Positions 17,165-25,414 of a stretch of DNA of 64,000 nucleotides are shown here, piece after piece. A model generated the notes under the pieces. That model had not been told where the DNA came from and ran no database searches. It worked only from the letters and a program-made list of their open reading frames with translations. Source of the stretch: an uncultured Bacteroidota bacterium (GTDB taxonomy: Bacteria; Bacteroidota; Bacteroidia; Bacteroidales; P3); assembly GCA_902793295.1 (NCBI GenBank), contig CADBDA010000002.1:124001-188000 (forward strand), written 5' to 3'. The translations under genes were made by a program, and so were the position numbers. Numbering within the stretch: position 1 is the first letter of the stretch; each line of letters starts with the position of its first letter.

Positions 17165-19279
17165 TTATTTCAGGTGCTTGTCGAACCAGTCGATGAAGTT
17201 GCGATGCCAGAGCAGGCTGTTCTGGGGTTTGAGCACCCAGTGGGTCTCGTCGGGGAAGTAGAGGTAGCGGGCGTCGAGACCGCGCAGCTTGGCGGCGTTG
17301 TAGGCTGCCATGCCCTGCGAAGCGACGATGCGGAAGTCGAATTCGCTGTGAACCACGCAGAGGGGCGTGTTCCACTTGTCGACAAAGAGGTGGGGCGAGT
17401 TACTGAAGCTCTTCTGGGTCTTGGCGTTCTTCTCCCAATAGGTGCCACCGAGGTCCCAGTTGGTGAACCACAGCTCTTCGGTTTCGAGGCACTGCTGGTC
17501 GAAGTTGAACATGCCGTTGTGGGCCAGCAGGGCTTTCAGACGGCGACCGTCCTTGTAGCCTTTCACGTCGTGGTTGTGACCGGCGAGCCAGTAGATGCTG
17601 AATCCGCCGAAGCTGGCGCCGCAGCCGCCCAGACGCTCTTTGTCAATCTGGCGCATGTTGTCGGTGAAGTAGTCGGCAGCGGTCATGTAGTCCTGCATGC
17701 AGAGTCCGCCGTAGTCGCCGCTGATAGCCTCGGTCCATTCCAGTCCGAAGCCGATGGTGCCGCGACGGTTGGGGGCGATGATGAAGTAGCCGGCGCCGCT
17801 CATGATTTCAAAGTTCCAGCGGGTGCTCCAGAATTGCGACACCATGCTTTGCGGGCCGCCTTCGCAGTAGAGCAGGGCAGGGTAGACCTTCGAGCTGTCG
17901 TAGTTGTAGGGGTAGATGAGCCACGTGAGCATCTCTTTGCCGTCGTGGGTCTTGATCCAATGCTCTTCCACCTTGCCCATCTTCACCTGGCTCAGGATGT
18001 CGTCGTTGAAGGTGCTCAGTTTCTTGCCTTCTGACTTGTCGTCCTTGATGTTGTAGGTGTAGAGGGTGGCGGGGTATTGCATGCTGACCTGGTTGGCCAC
18101 GATGTTGCCGTTGTTGCAGAGTTCGAAGCTGTTCACGTTGTGGCAGCCTTTGGAGATCTGGCGGAAGGCGCCACTGGCCAGGTCGCAGGCAAAGATTTCT
18201 TCCATGCCGCGGTAGTAGGCCACGCCGAGGATTTCCTTGTCGTCGTTGCTCCAGCTGATGCCGGTGAAGTTGTAGTCGAATTTCTCAGCTTTTTGCGACA
18301 TGTTGGTGCGTTCGCCGCTCTTGAGGTCGAGGACCATCAGCTGGATCAGGTCGCTCTCATAGCCGTCGCGTTCCATGCTTTCCCAGGCTATCTTGCTACC
18401 ATCGTGGCTGAAGACGGGGTTCTGGTCGTAGCCCATGATGCCTTCGGAGAGGTTCTTGGTGGTGCGGTCGGCGATGTTGTAGAGGTAGATGTCGCTGTTG
18501 GTTGAGAGGGCGTAGTCCTTACCGCTCTTTTTGCGACAGGTGTAGGCTATCTGTTTGCCGTCGGGCGAGAAGTTGAACTGCTCGATGCCGCCCCAGGGGC
18601 GCATGGGGCATTCGAAGGTGCTGTCGACGATGGCGACGGCGTTTTCAATGTCCACGGTGCCGTCCAAGTTGGCCAGGAAAATCTGGGGGTATTCGTCCAC
18701 CCAGCAGTCCCAGTGGCGGTACATCAGGTCTTCGTTGATGCGGCCGGTGGTCTTGTCGAGTCCTTCGAAGAGGTGGGCCACGTCGGCGGCGCGCTTCACG
18801 GGCAGGTCGGTGATGTAGACCACCTGTTTGCCGTCGGGCGAAATCTTGAAGCCTTCAAGGCCGGTCTCCACAGTGGCGAGCAGCTGCTCTTTCTTGCTGT
18901 TGACGTCGATGCTGCGCATCTCTTTTCCGCGGCAGAAGAGCAGTGTGTTGTCGTCCAACCAGGCGGGGTTGAATTCGCTTTGGGCGGTGGTGGTCAGCCT
19001 GATGGCATCGCCGCCGGCGGTGGGCATCACGTAGATTTCGGCGTTGCCTTTGTTCTCCTCAATGTCGTAGTAGGTGAGGGTATAGGCCACCTGTTTGCCG
19101 TCGGGCGACACGGCGCTTTCGCCCATCTTGCCCAAAGCCCACATCACTTCGGGTGTGAACTGTCCGTTTTTGACTTCGATTTGGGGCTTTTCGATGACCT
19201 TGCCGTCACCTTCGGTCCCGTGCTTCGCACAAGACGCCACCAGCGCCAGCGAAGCCATTGCAATGCATAGTTTTTTCAT
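17165..19279 (-). CDS. S9-family prolyl oligopeptidase-like peptidase, lipoprotein
   Basis: A 704-residue exported serine peptidase with dipeptidyl/acylaminoacyl-peptidase architecture. The N terminus MKKLCIAMASLALVASC is a lipoprotein signal (lipobox VASC, Cys17). Residues 50-430 form a beta-propeller; three blades carry the PD40 motif SPDGKQ (at 58, 147 and 238). Residues 440-704 are the alpha/beta hydrolase, with nucleophile Ser556 in GASFGG, acid Asp648 in HSEFDFR and His680 in DETHW. The catalytic set is complete. It probably hydrolyses oligopeptides in the periplasm or at the outer membrane for nutrition. A -7 element lies at 19326-19333. Confidence 0.93.
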   Translation of the reverse strand: MKKLCIAMASLALVASCAKHGTEGDGKVIEKPQIEVKNGQFTPEVMWALGKMGESAVSPDGKQVAYTLTYYDIEENKGNAEIYVMPTAGGDAIRLTTTAQSEFNPAWLDDNTLLFCRGKEMRSIDVNSKKEQLLATVETGLEGFKISPDGKQVVYITDLPVKRAADVAHLFEGLDKTTGRINEDLMYRHWDCWVDEYPQIFLANLDGTVDIENAVAIVDSTFECPMRPWGGIEQFNFSPDGKQIAYTCRKKSGKDYALSTNSDIYLYNIADRTTKNLSEGIMGYDQNPVFSHDGSKIAWESMERDGYESDLIQLMVLDLKSGERTNMSQKAEKFDYNFTGISWSNDDKEILGVAYYRGMEEIFACDLASGAFRQISKGCHNVNSFELCNNGNIVANQVSMQYPATLYTYNIKDDKSEGKKLSTFNDDILSQVKMGKVEEHWIKTHDGKEMLTWLIYPYNYDSSKVYPALLYCEGGPQSMVSQFWSTRWNFEIMSGAGYFIIAPNRRGTIGFGLEWTEAISGDYGGLCMQDYMTAADYFTDNMRQIDKERLGGCGASFGGFSIYWLAGHNHDVKGYKDGRRLKALLAHNGMFNFDQQCLETEELWFTNWDLGGTYWEKNAKTQKSFSNSPHLFVDKWNTPLCVVHSEFDFRIVASQGMAAYNAAKLRGLDARYLYFPDETHWVLKPQNSLLWHRNFIDWFDKHLK

Positions 19280-19325
19280 CTATTTTAAGCGTTTTTGTAT
19301 TATTGTTTGTCTCTGAAATAAAATG

Positions 19326-19333
19326 CAAAAATA
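19326..19333 (-). promoter_or_regulatory. -7 element (TATTTTTG) for the S9 peptidase gene
   Basis: CAAAAATA on the plus strand reads TATTTTTG on the minus strand, 46 bases upstream of the ATG at 19279. Confidence 0.5.
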
Positions 19334-19609
19334 CAAAAAAGTTGGCAATCGCGGCCGCTGTTCGTGCATTTTTTTATTTTGTTTTCCTTTTTCTTATAAA
19401 AACGGGCTCCTTTTTCACGGAAGAAATGGTTCTGTTCGCCCTGTTTTCATCCGTTGTGCGCCGACCCTCCCTTGCATTGTCGACGCTTCCGTCACGAAGA
19501 CCGACGTTCCGTTTTCGGGGCAGCTCATGGGCTGGGTGGGTTGTCTGTTGTCGATTCAAATTGTGGGGGTGTTGTTTTTTAATTTCTAATTATTTATTCA
19601 AAAAAAGTG
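19334..19609. other. Non-coding divergent region between the S9 and M13 peptidase genes
   Basis: About 275 bases between the two divergent -7 elements. No gene, stable hairpin with T-run, or repeat was recognised; the middle part is GC-rich and the ends AT-rich. There is room for a small RNA, but nothing in the sequence demands one. Confidence 0.4.
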
Positions 19610-19617
19610 TACCTTTG
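19610..19617 (+). promoter_or_regulatory. -7 element (TACCTTTG) for the M13 peptidase gene
   Basis: TACCTTTG matches TAnnTTTG. It lies 90 bases before the ATG, so a 5' untranslated region of roughly 80 bases is expected. Confidence 0.55.
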
Positions 19618-19707
19618 CAATCTCGCAAAAAGGCTCCAAACAATGGGGTTGTGTACGTATTGTTTTGAAAATAATTATTTTATATAGTATTAATTTAAAA
19701 TATTATC

Positions 19708-21750
19708 ATGAAAAAAACACTTTTATTGCTTATGACAGCAACCGTGATGACCACTGCCGTCAACGCACAGAAGGTCACCTCGGGCATCACCATGTCCAAC
19801 TTGGACAAGTCGGTGAAGCCTACCGAGGACTTCTACCAGTACGCTTGCGGCGGTTGGATGAAGGCCAACCCCCTCGACGCCGAGCATAGCCGCTACGGTT
19901 CGTTCGACAAACTGGCCGACGACAACCAGAAACACCTCAAGGAGATCATCCTCGAGACCGCCAAGGCCAAAAACGCTCCCGGCAGCGTGGCCGATAAGAT
20001 CGCTACCCTCTACAACATCGGTATGGACTCCGTCAAGCTGCAGCAGCAGGGTGCCGAACCCATCCAGCCTTACCTTAAGACCATCGCCATGCTCCGCACC
20101 CGTGAGGATGTTCTCAACCACCTCAGCCAGCTCCACAAAATCGGCATCGACCCCTTCTTCGGTCTGTTTGGCGAGGCTGACTACGAGAATGCCAAGATGA
20201 ATCTGGCCTGGCTCTATCAGACCGGCATTGGCATGGGCGACCGCGACTACTACCTCAAGGACGACGCCACCAACCGCGAAATCCGTGAGGCTTACCTCAA
20301 ACTGATGACCAAAGAGTTTGCCCTGTCGGGTTACGACAAGATGGTCCGCATCGAGGCTTCCGAACTGGCCGAAATGGTGCTGGCTATCGAAACCCGTCTG
20401 GCTCGCGCCATGTACGACAACGTCACCAACCGCGACCCCTTCAAGACCTTCAACAAGATGACCGTGGCCGAGGCCGACGCCAAAGTGCCCGCGCTGCGCC
20501 TGCCCCTCTACTTCGCACAGATGGGTCTGCCTTCGCTCAGCGGCCTGAATATGGCTCAGCCCGAGTATTTTGAGGAAGTGGCTGCTGTCATCTCGTCCGA
20601 GTACGTGCCTATGATCAAGGCTTACTACGCTTGGCAGGTCATCAACACCGCCGCCGGTTATCTGAGCGACGATTTCGTGATGGCCAACTTCGAATTCTAC
20701 GGCCGCACCATGAGCGGCACCGAGCAGATCCGTCCCCGCTGGAAACGCTGTGTCGGTACCGTCAATGGCGCTATGGGCGAGGCTCTTGGCCAGCTCTATG
20801 TGAAGAAATACTTCCCCCCGGAAGCCAAGAAACGTATGGTCACCCTCGTCGGCAACCTGCAGGAGGCTTTTGCTCAGCGCATCAAAGAGGCTGACTGGAT
20901 GGACGATATCACCAAGAAACGCGCCCAGGAAAAACTGGATGCCATCCTCGTGAAAATCGGCTACCCCGACAAGTGGCGTGACTATAGCGGTCTCGAAATC
21001 AAGAACGACAGCTACTTCGCCAACATCATCCGTAGCAACGTTTTCGATGTCAACTATATGCTCAGCAAAATCGACAAACCCGTCGACCGCTATGAATGGC
21101 AGATGACCCCGCAGACGGTCAACGCCTACTATAACCCCACAACCAACGAGATCTGCTTCCCCGCAGCCATTCTGCAACCTCCGTTCTTCGATATGAAGGC
21201 CGACGATGCTGCCAACTATGGCGCTATCGGTGTGGTTATCGGTCATGAAATCACCCACGGTTTTGACGACCAGGGCCGCAACTACGACAAAGAGGGCAAC
21301 CTCAACAACTGGTGGCAGGAAAGCGACGGTGAAAACTTCACCAAGAACGCCCAGGTGCTGGTCGACTGCTTCAACAAGGTGAAGGTGCTCGACGATCCCG
21401 AAACCTATGCCAACGGCGCCCTCTGCCTTGGTGAGAACATCGCCGACAACGGTGGCCTGCACATCAGCTACCTGGCCATGCAGAACGCCATCGCCAAGAA
21501 GCAGGTGAAGACCAAGAACATGGACGGTTTCACTCCTGCCCAGCGTTTCTTCCTGGCCTATGCCGCTGTTTGGGCATCCAACATCCGCGACAAAGCTATC
21601 CTTCAACTCACCACCATCGATGTCCACTCTTTGGCCCGCAACCGCGTCAACGTCACGCTGCCCCATATCGCCGAATTCCACGAAGCTTTCGGCATCAAGC
21701 CTGGCGACAAAATGTGGCTGGCTCCCAAAGACCGCGTCAAACTTTGGTAA
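19708..21750 (+). CDS. pepO: M13-family zinc metalloendopeptidase (PepO/neprilysin type)
   Basis: A 680-residue secreted endopeptidase that cuts oligopeptides at hydrophobic residues. Residues 1-20 are a signal peptide (MKKTLLLLMTATVMTTAVNA), so the mature protein is periplasmic or outer-membrane associated. The neprilysin N-terminal domain is marked by DFYQYACGGW (41-50). The zinc site is HEITH (513-517) with the third ligand Glu576 in ENIAD, and NAYYNP (472-477) supplies the substrate-binding strand. All catalytic residues are intact and length fits the family. It is monocistronic with a strong terminator. Confidence 0.95.
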   Translation: MKKTLLLLMTATVMTTAVNAQKVTSGITMSNLDKSVKPTEDFYQYACGGWMKANPLDAEHSRYGSFDKLADDNQKHLKEIILETAKAKNAPGSVADKIATLYNIGMDSVKLQQQGAEPIQPYLKTIAMLRTREDVLNHLSQLHKIGIDPFFGLFGEADYENAKMNLAWLYQTGIGMGDRDYYLKDDATNREIREAYLKLMTKEFALSGYDKMVRIEASELAEMVLAIETRLARAMYDNVTNRDPFKTFNKMTVAEADAKVPALRLPLYFAQMGLPSLSGLNMAQPEYFEEVAAVISSEYVPMIKAYYAWQVINTAAGYLSDDFVMANFEFYGRTMSGTEQIRPRWKRCVGTVNGAMGEALGQLYVKKYFPPEAKKRMVTLVGNLQEAFAQRIKEADWMDDITKKRAQEKLDAILVKIGYPDKWRDYSGLEIKNDSYFANIIRSNVFDVNYMLSKIDKPVDRYEWQMTPQTVNAYYNPTTNEICFPAAILQPPFFDMKADDAANYGAIGVVIGHEITHGFDDQGRNYDKEGNLNNWWQESDGENFTKNAQVLVDCFNKVKVLDDPETYANGALCLGENIADNGGLHISYLAMQNAIAKKQVKTKNMDGFTPAQRFFLAYAAVWASNIRDKAILQLTTIDVHSLARNRVNVTLPHIAEFHEAFGIKPGDKMWLAPKDRVKLW

Positions 21751-21783
21751 ACCGTTCGTCGAGCTATCGACGACCTACAATAG

Positions 21784-21827
21784 AAAAAGGTCGGAACCCT
21801 TCGCAAAGTGGTTCCGACCTTTTTTTT
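21784..21827 (+). terminator. Terminator of the M13 peptidase gene
   Basis: AAAAAGGTCGGAACC and GGTTCCGACCTTTTT form a perfect 15-bp stem with an A-run before and a T-run after, so it can also serve the convergent thioesterase gene. Confidence 0.92.
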
Positions 21828-21848
21828 GTGCGTCTCAGTAGGAGGTGG

Positions 21849-22232
21849 TCAGACTTGCCCCATGGCTTTCTGCATGAAACGTTTGGTGTCGATGATGAAG
21901 CGTTCGTGCAGCCCTTCGCCGATCGGCCCACGACTGTCGAAAGCGCGCACGCGAAACACCAGTCGGCGGCGGTCCACCTCAATCAGTTCGCTTTCGCACC
22001 ACACCTTCATGCCGATGGGGGTCGCCGCGCTGTGGGTCACATTGATCAGGGTGCCCACCGTGCCTTGTCCGGGTTCCAGTTGGGGCACCACGCTTTCGTT
22101 GCATGTACGTTCCATCAGGGCAATCATCATCGGGGTGGCGAAGACCTCTACCAGGCCGCTGCCGATGCGCGCAGCGCTCATCTCGGGGGTCACCACCTGC
22201 TCCAGTCGTCCTTTGATTCCTTTTTCTATCAT
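21849..22232 (-). CDS. Hotdog-fold acyl-CoA thioesterase (FlK-like)
   Basis: A 127-residue single-domain hotdog thioesterase. Conserved parts are EVFATPMMIALME near residue 30 (catalytic-helix Thr and Glu), VTHSAATPIG (His near 70) and the closing strand GEGLHERFII, matching the Thr-Glu-His arrangement of fluoroacetyl-CoA-thioesterase-like proteins. In most bacteria this family clears unspecified acyl-CoAs. The ATG at 22232 (MIEKGIKGRLEQ) is chosen. An upstream in-frame extension to 22415 would overlap the divergent gene and has no family similarity. Confidence 0.88.
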   Translation of the reverse strand: MIEKGIKGRLEQVVTPEMSAARIGSGLVEVFATPMMIALMERTCNESVVPQLEPGQGTVGTLINVTHSAATPIGMKVWCESELIEVDRRRLVFRVRAFDSRGPIGEGLHERFIIDTKRFMQKAMGQV

Positions 22233-22365
22233 AATGTCAGTTGTTTTTGTTTTCCGGAATAACGTTTTGGCGGCTCCGTTATTACGCAAGGCGCTGCTTT
22301 TTTCTGCGTCAGGACAATAATAATGCGCTTTTTCCGTTTGAAAAAATGGATACAGATTGCCGCCT

Positions 22366-23425
22366 ATGAATATCATCATCACTACCACCGACTCCATCGA
22401 AGGGGCCACCATCACACGCTACATCGATGTCTTACGCAGCAGTGTCGTGGTGGGCACCGATTTGGCGCTGTCAGACCTTTTCTCGGGCACGAACCAAAAA
22501 TACCGTTCACAACTCAACAGCAGCTACGACCGCGCTATGGTCGACCTGCGACTCAAGGGATTCTCAGTCGGGGCGGATGCCATTCATTGTGGGGCTCCAT
22601 ACCGACTTCGAGGAGATTTTCGGCAAGGGAAAGACCAAATTTGTCGTGTCGCTTGTCGGTACCGCCGTGAAACTGGACTGCACACAGATGCCCTCGCTCA
22701 AGGCCCACACCGATTCCGTGTCGGTCGACACGCTGCGCCGCCAGCAGCTGATGCTGTCGCTGGGCAACAAGATGAAGGACGACAACTATGCCCTCAATGC
22801 CTCCGATTGGGGCAACATACTGAGCTATTCGCTCTGGGACCTGGCGCCGCTTATCTACCGACGCTATCTGCTGCTCTCCAAATCGACCGTCAGCAATATC
22901 ACCCTCAGCGAGAAGAAACTGCTGATGGACAATTTCTTCCCCTTCCTCAATAGCATGAATTTCGAGGATGCGGCCAGTGTGGTCTATGCCGATGTCACCA
23001 CCGACCCTTATGGCACTGCCGAAGTGATTCGTAACTGCCAGCTGTTCCATCCCGCCAAGATTGTTGAGCTGCTTCACCCCGACAACAAACACTTGGTTGT
23101 TTCGCTGCTTGGAGCCGACAAGCCGGACTATACGGAACAGGACCTGCAGCAGATGCGGCAGATAGCCCGCTTCCTCGACAATCTGCCCGACACGGGTCAC
23201 TACATAGAAGGCAAGGAGTCGCTGTTCGGCAAATCGGGTACCATGCTTGTCTGCGAACGCGGTCACACGACGGCCGTCGATCTGGGCGGACACTGCACCG
23301 AGATGCTGGACCACGGCCTTGGTATCTGCAACCTCAATGTGAAGGGCCTCACTGAAACAGAAGTCAAAGCCATCGCCGCCTTCAACCAAAAAATTGAAAT
23401 CCTCTCGTCCCTGCTCAACAAGTAA
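22366..23425 (+). pseudogene. YbjQ-domain (UPF0145) protein gene disrupted by a one-base frameshift
   Basis: Two overlapping frames together make one protein of about 352 residues. The first frame (ATG at 22366) encodes MNIIITTTDSIEG... through GADAI, which matches the YbjQ/UPF0145 pentamer-forming domain. The next frame continues with VGLHTDFEEI...VSLVGTAVKL, the second half of that same domain, followed by about 230 residues without known motifs. The end has Cys/His residues like a small zinc finger (CERGH, GHC) and GLTETEVKAI. The frames meet at 22583-22584, where removing one T gives GCC ATC ATT GTG GGG, restoring GADAIIVG. No slippery heptamer is present, so this is a mutation or a sequencing error. 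The role of YbjQ proteins is unknown. Confidence 0.82.
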
Positions 23426-23717
23426 AAGTCTCGTCCACAAGGTTCTGTCCAATCAGAAACCTTGAGATCGCCATACATTCGCCATTCTTTTTTTTGCGGA
23501 CATCCCGACTGCAATCCCACTATGGTTGGCTCATTCTTCTGCAGCTAAATGCATTTCCGACGATCCTGCTATCCATGATATATACACCCTCGTCGAGTTG
23601 AGAGGATTCCATGACGCTTTCGGATCGTTTTGAATGTGCTTCGGTTTTCGGTTCGATTTGTATGTCAATCATGGGTTTTTTTATTGGCGGATGGGGCGAA
23701 AATCGGATTTTTTTTCG
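23426..23717. other. Non-coding gap upstream of the TlpA-like gene
   Basis: About 290 bases without a gene, ending in the promoter at 23718. No terminator-like hairpin, repeat or RNA motif was recognised. Confidence 0.4.
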
Positions 23718-23725
23718 TAAATTTG
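23718..23725 (+). promoter_or_regulatory. -7 element (TAAATTTG) for the TlpA-like gene
   Basis: TAAATTTG matches TAnnTTTG, 31 bases before the ATG at 23757. Confidence 0.6.
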
Positions 23726-23756
23726 CAACGTTTTTCGCACCTAATAATGATGCTTT

Positions 23757-25223
23757 ATGAAGCTTTTTTTTGTTTTAATCTTTGCTTTAATTATCGGCTA
23801 TAATTATACTGTAGCTCAGAAAAATATAACCATCAAAGGTACTGCTGAAAACGGCGTGGGCCGCAGGGTCGAGCTCTACAAAGTGTCTGACTATATTTCC
23901 AAAACCGAGGTGCTGCTGGACACTTTCCGCATCGGCGACGACAAGAAATTCGACGTACGCTGCTGGGCCAATTACCCGATGATGGTCACCATGCAGATTG
24001 AAAACTACGCACAGTCGTTCTACGTGGAACCGGGTCGCGACTATGTGGTCACCATTCCTTCGTTCGACTGGACCATCGACGAGTCGCGTAACGTCTTCCT
24101 CGATCCGGAACCGCTGCCGCTGTACTTCCAGAATATTGCTGCCAATGACATCAATCTGCTGATCGATAGCATCGACCGCGTCATTGCGCGTTACATCGAC
24201 GAGCATGCTTTCTATTTTGACCAGAAATTTCACCCTTCGGCCTACTATTTCGACAGCTTGGTGCTGACAGTCAACAGGCTTTGCAACGACACGTCGAACG
24301 ATTTCGTGAACCGCTACCGGGTCTACCGCCTGGCGGAGCTGAAATTCGACATGAAGTTCGATTCGCGTCGTAACTTGATTAATCAGTTCATCAAAAACAA
24401 ACCGATTCTGTATTACGACGAGAACTACATGTCGCTCTTTTCGGCACTCTACGCCAACAGCATCTCGAAGGGTACCAAGGACATACCGGTCTACCGACTG
24501 GCCCATTGGGTGTACAATCTGGACTTGGACACTTACCTCGATTCCATCGGCATCGACCCGCTGCTGCGCCACGAGCAGATTCGCGAACTGGCTGCGCTGC
24601 AGGCTCTGCAGGAGTCGTACTACAACTTCCGCTACTATGATGCCGAGATGGTGGTGAAGATGATAGAAAAACTGGCTGCCCGCACCAAATTTCCTGACCA
24701 TAAGGTTATTGCATCGCACATACTCAGCGGCTTCGACAAGCGCCACGAGGCAGAAGAGAAGGATGTGTCGTTCGAATTGCCGGATGTGGACAAAAACATG
24801 GTGCGGCTCAACGACTTGCGCGGCAAATGGGTCTACCTGTCGTTTGTGCGGGTGGGCGACCAGTCGTCGCTGGCCGAGATTGAGACGATGGCACATTTCA
24901 AAGATTCGGTGTACAAGTATTTCGACAACGTTGAATTCGTGACTGTCGACTGCGACCGGGAGTTCCAGAAGATGTTCCATTTCCTGAAGAACTCGCGCCA
25001 CGGCAACCGCTACGACTGGAAGTGGCTGCACTTCGACGGGAACTACGACATGCTGCGCCATTTTCAAATCTACAGCTACCCGTGGTTCGTGTTGCTCGAC
25101 CCCGAGGGACGCATTGTCTACGACGTCACGCCGGCTCCCAGTTCGGGATTCCTCTTCAATGCTCCGTGGATGGTGCAACGCCAGCCGGAACACAATCCAG
25201 GACGTAGCAAGTTCGGCCGTTGA
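23757..25223 (+). CDS. Exported TlpA/thioredoxin-like protein without redox cysteines
   Basis: A 488-residue protein with an N-terminal signal peptide (MKLFFVLIFALIIGYNYTVAQ). Residues 22-110 are a beta-rich DUF4369-like domain common in front of Bacteroidetes thioredoxins, followed by a helical middle (about 130-320). The C-terminal part (about 335-475) has a thioredoxin-like fold: LNDLRGKWVYLSF, then a loop, FVTVDCDREFQKM, and SYPWFVLLDPEGRI with the cis-Pro region. The CxxC expected after the first strand is replaced by VGDQSS (about 364-369), so a disulfide exchange role is unlikely. It may bind a partner or peptide in the periplasm. Monocistronic. Confidence 0.82.
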   Translation: MKLFFVLIFALIIGYNYTVAQKNITIKGTAENGVGRRVELYKVSDYISKTEVLLDTFRIGDDKKFDVRCWANYPMMVTMQIENYAQSFYVEPGRDYVVTIPSFDWTIDESRNVFLDPEPLPLYFQNIAANDINLLIDSIDRVIARYIDEHAFYFDQKFHPSAYYFDSLVLTVNRLCNDTSNDFVNRYRVYRLAELKFDMKFDSRRNLINQFIKNKPILYYDENYMSLFSALYANSISKGTKDIPVYRLAHWVYNLDLDTYLDSIGIDPLLRHEQIRELAALQALQESYYNFRYYDAEMVVKMIEKLAARTKFPDHKVIASHILSGFDKRHEAEEKDVSFELPDVDKNMVRLNDLRGKWVYLSFVRVGDQSSLAEIETMAHFKDSVYKYFDNVEFVTVDCDREFQKMFHFLKNSRHGNRYDWKWLHFDGNYDMLRHFQIYSYPWFVLLDPEGRIVYDVTPAPSSGFLFNAPWMVQRQPEHNPGRSKFGR

Positions 25224-25414
25224 TTCACAGTGGTTACTGAATCTTCATAACATGTTGAATCTTAATTATTCTCACCCACTGGATAAAAGTTGAGATTTCA
25301 TGGTTGAAGAGATTCGGTTGCGAAACGAAAAACATTGACATCTTTTAAACGCTTTCTCTGGCAAAAACGTTTTTATCATCGCATAACAGAAAATAAAAAT
25401 ATATACATACAATA

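Noticed and set aside
18550..19120. Threefold DNA repeat CTGTTTGCCGTCGGGCGA in the S9 peptidase gene
   Set aside because: It encodes the PD40 blade motif SPDGKQ in three propeller blades and is explained by protein repeats.
22566..22600. Programmed ribosomal frameshift in the YbjQ-domain gene
   Set aside because: There is no slippery heptamer, internal Shine-Dalgarno or downstream pseudoknot that I can see; a one-base insertion explains it.
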